Shown one piece after another: positions 1 through 4,800 of a DNA stretch of 8,316 nucleotides. The notes under the pieces are model-generated. The model did no database searches and was not told where the DNA came from. It worked only from the letters and a program-made list of their open reading frames with translations. Source of the DNA: Flavobacteriales bacterium CG_4_9_14_3_um_filter_32_8 (GTDB lineage: Bacteria; Bacteroidota; Bacteroidia; Flavobacteriales_E; Vicingaceae); assembly GCA_002790175.1 (NCBI GenBank), contig PFUQ01000247.1, forward strand, positions 1 through 8,316, in the 5' to 3' direction. Positions within the stretch are counted from its first letter, which is position 1. Every line of letters begins with the position of its first letter. The translations under genes and the position numbers were made by a program.

Positions 1-13
1 CTTGTTGCTGTAA

Positions 14-50
14 GTCCAAGCTCTCCGTCAGTTGACGGATAAGCTTGAAC
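14..50. other. Stem-loop of repeat copy one
   Basis: Arms GTCCAAGCT (14-22) and AGCTTGAAC (42-50) pair at 8 of 9 positions. Inside the loop a second palindrome, CCGTCA (25-30) with TGACGG (33-38), extends the structure. The single C/A mismatch in the outer arms also occurs at the same place in copy two. Confidence 0.7.
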
Positions 51-114
51 TAGCTCTCTATTTCTTTATTTTTCTTCTTGCGGTAGCGAGGGGCAGTAAG
101 TTTTGTTGCTGTAA

Positions 115-143
115 GTCCGAGTTACGCTACGCTAAACTCGAAC
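115..143. other. Stem-loop of repeat copy two
   Basis: Arms GTCCGAGTT (115-123) and AACTCGAAC (135-143) pair at 8 of 9 positions around an 11-nt loop that contains ACGCTACGCT, a doubled 5-mer. Compared with copy one, an A-T pair has become G-C and a C-G pair has become T-A, so pairing is kept. Confidence 0.7.
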
Positions 144-247
144 TAGCACACTATTTTGTTATTTTTCTACTTGCGAGAGCGGGGGCTGTTTTGAAAAAGT
201 GCGGAAAACAGGAGATACTTTTTATTTATACATGCTTGGAATAGAAA

Positions 248-271
248 TAGGAACTAATATAATTATTCCTA
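248..271 (-). terminator. Weak hairpin, possible terminator of the cluster
   Basis: TAGGAA (248-253) pairs with TTCCTA (266-271) and, after one bulged base, TAAT with ATTA around a 3-nt loop. On the minus strand the hairpin begins 43 nt after the last stop codon and is followed by TTTCTATT. The stem is AT-rich and the U-tract interrupted, so termination may be partial or Rho-dependent. Confidence 0.4.
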
Positions 272-314
272 GAACAACCTTTCTTTATGTCGTTTCTTTA
301 GACTATTTTCGTAA

Positions 315-782
315 TTATTCTTTATTAACATTATTGTAATTTAAATCATAGTCAAAATATCCTCTTAACAAATTAAAATGAATTTTAGCAATTGGGAGAA
401 TTTCTTTGTTTTTATTCTCATTACTTTTTTTTAGGTAAACATTCAATGGCATCTCCCACCCACTTTCATTTTCAAGATTTTCTTTATTAATATAGGTGTT
501 AATCAATATAGCTTTAGATTCGTAGCCAGTCTTGATATATTCTATTTTGTAATTATTATTTAAATATAATTTAAACTCATAATAACCCTTCTTATTTGTA
601 GATACTTTTTTCAATAGACTGTCATTAACAAATAAATTAATTTCTACTTCATTGATACATTCCTTTTTAGATTCTTTTAGATAACCATAAATATCAAAAG
701 TTAAACTAGATTTATTCTCTTGACTCATAGCAGGCTCAACAAAAGTAATTCCTATTAGAAGTATAAAATATAATTTCTTCAT
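315..782 (-). CDS. Small exported protein with carboxypeptidase-regulatory-like (transthyretin-type) domain
   Basis: The product has 155 residues from the chosen start. Residues 1-20 are a Sec signal peptide (M-K-K, hydrophobic core, cleavage likely after A-M-S before Q21). Residues 27-118 resemble a carboxypeptidase-regulatory-like beta-sandwich: I-Y-G-Y-L opening strand, E-V-E-I-N-L-F-V strand, then T-N-K-K-G-Y-Y-E-F-K-L, the usual turn-and-strand signature, then Y-K-I-E-Y and a closing hydrophobic strand. A C-terminal P-I-A-K-I-x-F...F-D-Y-D motif is also seen in other Bacteroidota exported proteins of this kind. No catalytic residues are evident; a binding or structural role in the periplasm is likely. 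It is the last gene of the cluster, 2 nt after the M48 stop codon, and looks noticeably more AT-rich than the M48 gene. The precise function is unknown. Confidence 0.8.
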   Translation of the reverse strand: MKKLYFILLIGITFVEPAMSQENKSSLTFDIYGYLKESKKECINEVEINLFVNDSLLKKVSTNKKGYYEFKLYLNNNYKIEYIKTGYESKAILINTYINKENLENESGWEMPLNVYLKKSNENKNKEILPIAKIHFNLLRGYFDYDLNYNNVNKE

Positions 783-784
783 AA

Positions 785-1597
785 TTAATCCTCCTTCGTA
801 AAATAAGATTCGGCAGTGGGCAACCACTCTTGTATTCTACCAATACGAGTATCGTGGCTGGGGTGTGTGCTTAAAAATTCTGGTACACCACCTCCACCTC
901 CTGCACTTTTCATTCGTTCCCAAAAAGGAATAGCTTCTTTTGGTTCATAACCAGCCATTGCCATAAATACCATTCCTAGTTTATCTGCTTCGCTTTCTTG
1001 GTTTCTGCCAAAAGCTAAAATTCCCACTCCTGCTCCTATTCCATAAGCACCTAAAAATAAAGCTTGTGTTTCTTGTGGTTTGTCTTTCATGTAAGCTGAT
1101 ATGGCAGCACCTCCAGCAGCAGCTAATATTCCCTGACTCATACGTTCATTACCATGGCGTGCTATGGCGTGGGCAATTTCATGTCCCATTACTACTGCCA
1201 ATCCTGCATCAGATTGTGTTACTGGTAAAATTCCTTTATAAACCACTACTTTACCGCCTGGCATACACCACGCATTTACTACATCTTGATTCACTAAATT
1301 AAATTCCCATTTAAAATTTTTGATTCTATTCGATTGTCCTTCTTTTTTTAAATAACGTTCTACTGCGTTAGCAATTCGGTTTCCCACTCGTTTTACTTGT
1401 TTGGTTTGCTCTATTTGCTCAGACATCGGTGGATTTTCAGTTAAGAAGCTTTTGTATTGAACCAAACTCATACTTAACAATTCACTCTCTGGCACTAATG
1501 TTACTTGTCTTCTACCAGAAATAGGCACTTTAGCACAAGCTATAACGATAAGCGTTATTATTATTGTTGTTATTACGAATTTATTAAGGTATTTCAT
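785..1597 (-). CDS. M48-family zinc metalloprotease, lipoprotein (LoiP/YcaL/BepA-type catalytic domain)
   Basis: This 270-residue protein starts with a lipoprotein signal: hydrophobic segment 7-20 and lipobox V-I-A-C with Cys21 as acylation site. The family phrase V-P-I-S-G-R-R-Q follows. The zinc site is complete: H139-E-I-A-H143, Glu201 in the E-S-E-A-D motif, and His245 in S-T-H-P, placed almost exactly as in BepA. N-A-W-C-M-P-G-G (108-115) corresponds to the substrate-side strand typical of the family. Gly/Ala-rich segment 156-196 lies between the zinc motifs. There is no TPR domain, so it resembles LoiP or YcaL in size rather than BepA. Such enzymes degrade misassembled outer-membrane or periplasmic proteins. 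The gene starts 5 nt after clpS, and its last codons contain the ribosome binding site of the next gene. Membrane side and substrates cannot be told from sequence. Confidence 0.95.
   Translation of the reverse strand: MKYLNKFVITTIIITLIVIACAKVPISGRRQVTLVPESELLSMSLVQYKSFLTENPPMSEQIEQTKQVKRVGNRIANAVERYLKKEGQSNRIKNFKWEFNLVNQDVVNAWCMPGGKVVVYKGILPVTQSDAGLAVVMGHEIAHAIARHGNERMSQGILAAAGGAAISAYMKDKPQETQALFLGAYGIGAGVGILAFGRNQESEADKLGMVFMAMAGYEPKEAIPFWERMKSAGGGGGVPEFLSTHPSHDTRIGRIQEWLPTAESYFTKED
790..795 (-). promoter_or_regulatory. Strong Shine-Dalgarno (AGGAGG) for the small exported protein
   Basis: AGGAGG lies 7 nt before the ATG at 782, inside the final K-E-D codons of the M48 gene. This decides the start of the downstream gene. 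An in-frame ATG at 827 lies deep inside the M48 gene and would put 15 extra residues ahead of an otherwise perfect signal peptide. None of the other genes with a visible start shows such a motif. Confidence 0.75.
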
Positions 1598-1602
1598 TTC
1601 GG

Positions 1603-1878
1603 TTAATTAATTTCTACCGTTAAACCATTATCAGCCAATATAAAAGACATTATTTCAAGTTCTGTATAGGTGCCATTTTTTACGGCACATTTTCCAGAAA
1701 AATGGACTAATGTTGCACATTGCTCTGCTTGTATGGAATCATGACCACAAACTTTTATCAATAAGTCAATCACATGCTCGAAGGTGTTAACATCATCATT
1801 AAAAAGAATTAAATGATGTTCTTTCACCACCTTTTCTTCTATTTTTATTTTCTTACTGGTTAGTGTTTTTAAACTCAT
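1603..1878 (-). CDS. clpS: ClpS, adaptor for the Clp protease (N-end rule)
   Basis: ClpS binds proteins with a destabilising N-terminal residue and hands them to the AAA+ unfoldase of the Clp protease in the cytoplasm. The 91-residue product has a short flexible N-terminus (about 1-19), then the core. The acidic recognition motif N27-D28-D29 is present, as is His59 in V-H-F-S-G-K, matching the Asn-Asp-Asp and His that form the N-degron pocket in E. coli ClpS. At the gatekeeper position after NDD (Met40 in E. coli) there is a Phe (T-F-E, residue 33), which appears usual for Bacteroidota members. The length is short but complete; there is no export signal. The ATG comes 2 nt after the stop of the giant gene, and the M48 gene follows after 5 nt, so expression is probably coupled. 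No Shine-Dalgarno sequence is visible. The identification is firm; a link to its envelope-directed neighbours is not shown. Confidence 0.95.
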   Translation of the reverse strand: MSLKTLTSKKIKIEEKVVKEHHLILFNDDVNTFEHVIDLLIKVCGHDSIQAEQCATLVHFSGKCAVKNGTYTELEIMSFILADNGLTVEIN

Positions 1879-1880
1879 CG

Positions 1881-4800
1881 TTATTGGTTTTTTTTCATTA
1901 ATTCTAAAGCTTGTTCTATTGTTATCTCTACGCCATCTTTAAAAACGATTGTTGTTGGTTTTTTTACTCCTAATTCCTTCATTTCTATTTGTAAGTCTAA
2001 TGCCGAGTTATAATCTGGAAAAGAACCAATGGTGTAAATTGTTTTATTATTTTCTTCGTAATTTTTTACTCCTCTTCCTGTTAATTTTAAAAATAATCCA
2101 GCATCCTCAATAGGAACATCTTCTTCATATTCACCTAATTTAACTTTAAACTCCAACTTTAAATCCGCTTTTGGTTCATATCCTATAACATTATTAGTAA
2201 CTGGTACTTCTTCTGTTGGTTTTTCCTCAATAACTGGAGTTTCAATAATTGGATTTTTTTCTATGATAGGAGTTTCCTCCTCTGGTTTTTTCTCAATTAC
2301 TGGAGTTTCAATGGTAGAATTATTATTAGTAGGACTAGTTACAGTAGATGAACCAGAGCCCAATAATTGTGTGGCTTCAGTAACTGTTATTTTATTTCCT
2401 CCATTGTATGCCACAACAAATGCATCGGTAATGCCTAAGGCTCTAATTTTATCTTTTGCACTATTGGCATCCGTTAAGTTTTTATAAACTCCGGAAGTAT
2501 ATCTAATCAACCCATTTGTAGTTCTTTCGCTATTTAAAGGGGAAACATTACTCAATTGACCTGCTGTTACTGGTTTAGAATACACACCAACCTGAATGGA
2601 GTAAAATACACCTCCAATGTTTCGTACATCTGTAGAAACACCATCTTTCACTTCTTCGGTAACAACAGTTTTGTTAGTTGTAGTTGTAGTGTTGTTATTC
2701 ACAACATTTTCGTTGATATTGGTTTTATTCGTAGCATTAACTGTAAAGTTTCCTTCATCAACTACATTTCCATTTTGTAGAGCTCTGGCTTCGTTAATGT
2801 TAATTCTTTTACCATTCATAAAAGCAACCACAAAAGCATCCTCATAACCAATAGAACGAATTGAATTTTTAGCTTCATTTGCCATGTTAAAAGTTTTGAA
2901 AAAACCTGCGGTGTATCTGGTTATACCATTTCCAGCATCTTCTGCCATAATTGGAGCAAATCCTTTGTAATGGTTTTGAGGAATTGGATTTCTAAAAGCA
3001 CCAATTTGTACTTTAAAGACTAAACCTTCTGGGAGCTTAGGTGAAACTGGAATTTTTTTATTTTCATTGTACACCGCTTCGTTGGTGTTATTAATAACAA
3101 ATATCGAATTACTTAAGACTGTTGGAATTTCATCAATGTTGGTTGGAGTAGTTTTTACAGGTTGGTCAACCACAGGTTTATCTATAGCTGGTTGGTCAAC
3201 AATAGGTTTATCTATAGCTGGCTGGTCAACAATAGGTTTATCTATAGCTGGCTGGTCAACAATAGGTTTATCAATAATTGGTTGGTCAATGATAGGCTTG
3301 TCAATAATTGGTTTATCCACCACTGGTTGGTCAACGATAGGCTTGTCAATGATAGGCTTATCTAGAACTGGATCAGTAGTTCTATTGATTGCTTCAGCCA
3401 AAAATTGAGGTTCAAAAGTTTCCGTTTTTTCAATAGCAGCAATACTTTTTGAAGCATTTTCATCAGTATTAATTAAAATAGAATCTGTTTTATTGTTAGT
3501 TTCTTTTGCTTTGTTTTCTTTCTCTATCGCACTTTGTTTTAACTCGGATGATTTTGTTTCATTTTCAGCAATCATCTTGTTTAATTTTTCGATTTGAGCT
3601 AATTTCTTAGCTTTATCTTCTTCAGATGAAGCCCCATCTGCCATTGCTTTTAAACTTACTCCTAATTGTTGTTGATCCTTAGCTTCTTGTTGTACTTTGT
3701 CAGCTTCCACATATTCTACTGCTGCTTCTTTGGTTAATCTTCTGTTCTCTTTTTTTAGTTCAGCATAAGTCTTGTAATCTTCAGAGTTTTTAATGGTGGC
3801 TATTTCTTCTGGTTTTAAACTAAGAATAACTTCTTGGTCTTCCTTTGTAATTTCGTTGCTAGTAGCAATAGGATTGCTAACATTGTTAGGTTGAATGTTA
3901 TTGGTATTAATTTTTTCGTTGTTATTTAATTCCGTCGAATTTGTAATTTCAGTAGAATTATTGGTTGTTTTTTCGTTGGTCGTATTGTTCTCGTTAGTTG
4001 TAGGTTTATCGGCAACTAAAGCGTTTGTTTTTAGCGATTCTGCTTGTGAATTGAACAATGCAGCAAATTCTTGTTGTTCTTGTAAGTTGTTTTCTAAAAC
4101 AGCTATTTCGTTGGCGATGTTATTTTTTTGCTCAGGTGTTGTTGTTGTTGCTAATTGTTGTTTTTTATTGGTAATTTCTTGCTCGGTAGTTGTTGCCCAA
4201 TTGTTATAGATGGTCGCTTTTTGAGTGAAAGTTTCATAACTGTCTTCTCCTGTTATTGCGTTCAATTCGTTAGTGTATTTTGCTGGATAATCTTCTCCTT
4301 TATTTTCATTGCTAACAACGGTTGTTTTTTCGTTAGTCGAATTGTTCTCACTCAAAGTAGGATTACTGGCAACCGAAGCTGTCGTTTTTAAAGTTTCTGC
4401 TTGAGAATTATACAAAGCTGCAAACTCTTGTTGCTCTTGTAAGTTACTTTCTAAAACAGCTATTTCGTTGGCGATGGTATTTTTTTGCTCGGGGGTTGCT
4501 GTTCCTAATTGTTGTTTCTTATTGGTAATTTCTTGTGCTGTAGTTTTTGCCCAATTGGTGTGAATTGCAGCTTTTTGAGAGTAGGTTTCATAAGTATCTT
4601 CTCCAGTAAAAGAATTTAGTTTATTTGTGTATTCAGTATTGTAATCAACAACATTGCCTTCTTTATTCATAAGTGGCACTTCCTCAGTGTTGTTTGGTGT
4701 AGTTGTATTATTTACTGCAAAAGCTGTATTTTCATTAATTTCTTTTTGTTTTTCAGATTTTAATACTTCCAATGAAGCAATTCTGTTTTCGTATTTTACT

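Larger units (their letters stand above)
2..183. repeat. Two tandem copies of a ~95-bp hairpin-bearing intergenic repeat
   Basis: Copy one (2-93) and copy two (103-183) share TTGTTGCTGTAAGTCC at the start, a stem-loop, then GAACTAGC, a T-rich stretch and a second small hairpin (CTTGC with GCGAG, or with GCGGG). The first stem-loop has 9-bp arms in each copy. Arms differ between copies but remain paired, while flanks are conserved. The window begins within or at the edge of the array, so more copies may lie to the left. It looks like a small palindromic element; no transposase is present. The rest of the gene-free stretch (184-314) holds only the terminator candidate. Confidence 0.75.

Noticed and set aside
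32..244. Plus-strand 70-codon frame over the repeats
   Set aside because: It is made of the two repeat copies read through (note the doubled LELAxYFxIFLLA peptide), has no ribosome binding site and resembles no protein. It is a by-product of the repeat.
184..314. tRNA or other RNA gene in the left gene-free stretch
   Set aside because: No cloverleaf or conserved T-loop sequence can be found; only the weak hairpin at 248-271 is seen.
315..827. Longer start (827) for the small exported protein
   Set aside because: It would overlap the M48 gene by 43 nt, bury the AGGAGG site and place 15 residues ahead of a normal signal peptide. The ATG at 782 is better.
3156..3362. Possible CRISPR array because of 30-bp periodic units
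   Set aside because: Units abut with no unique spacers, follow a 15-bp coding period and lie within an open reading frame; no cas genes are nearby.
3067..3408. Plus-strand frames with GLSIAGWSTI or WLVNNRFIYS repeats
   Set aside because: They are antisense images of the pentapeptide minisatellite; the minus-strand frame is part of a 1866-codon gene with clear domains.
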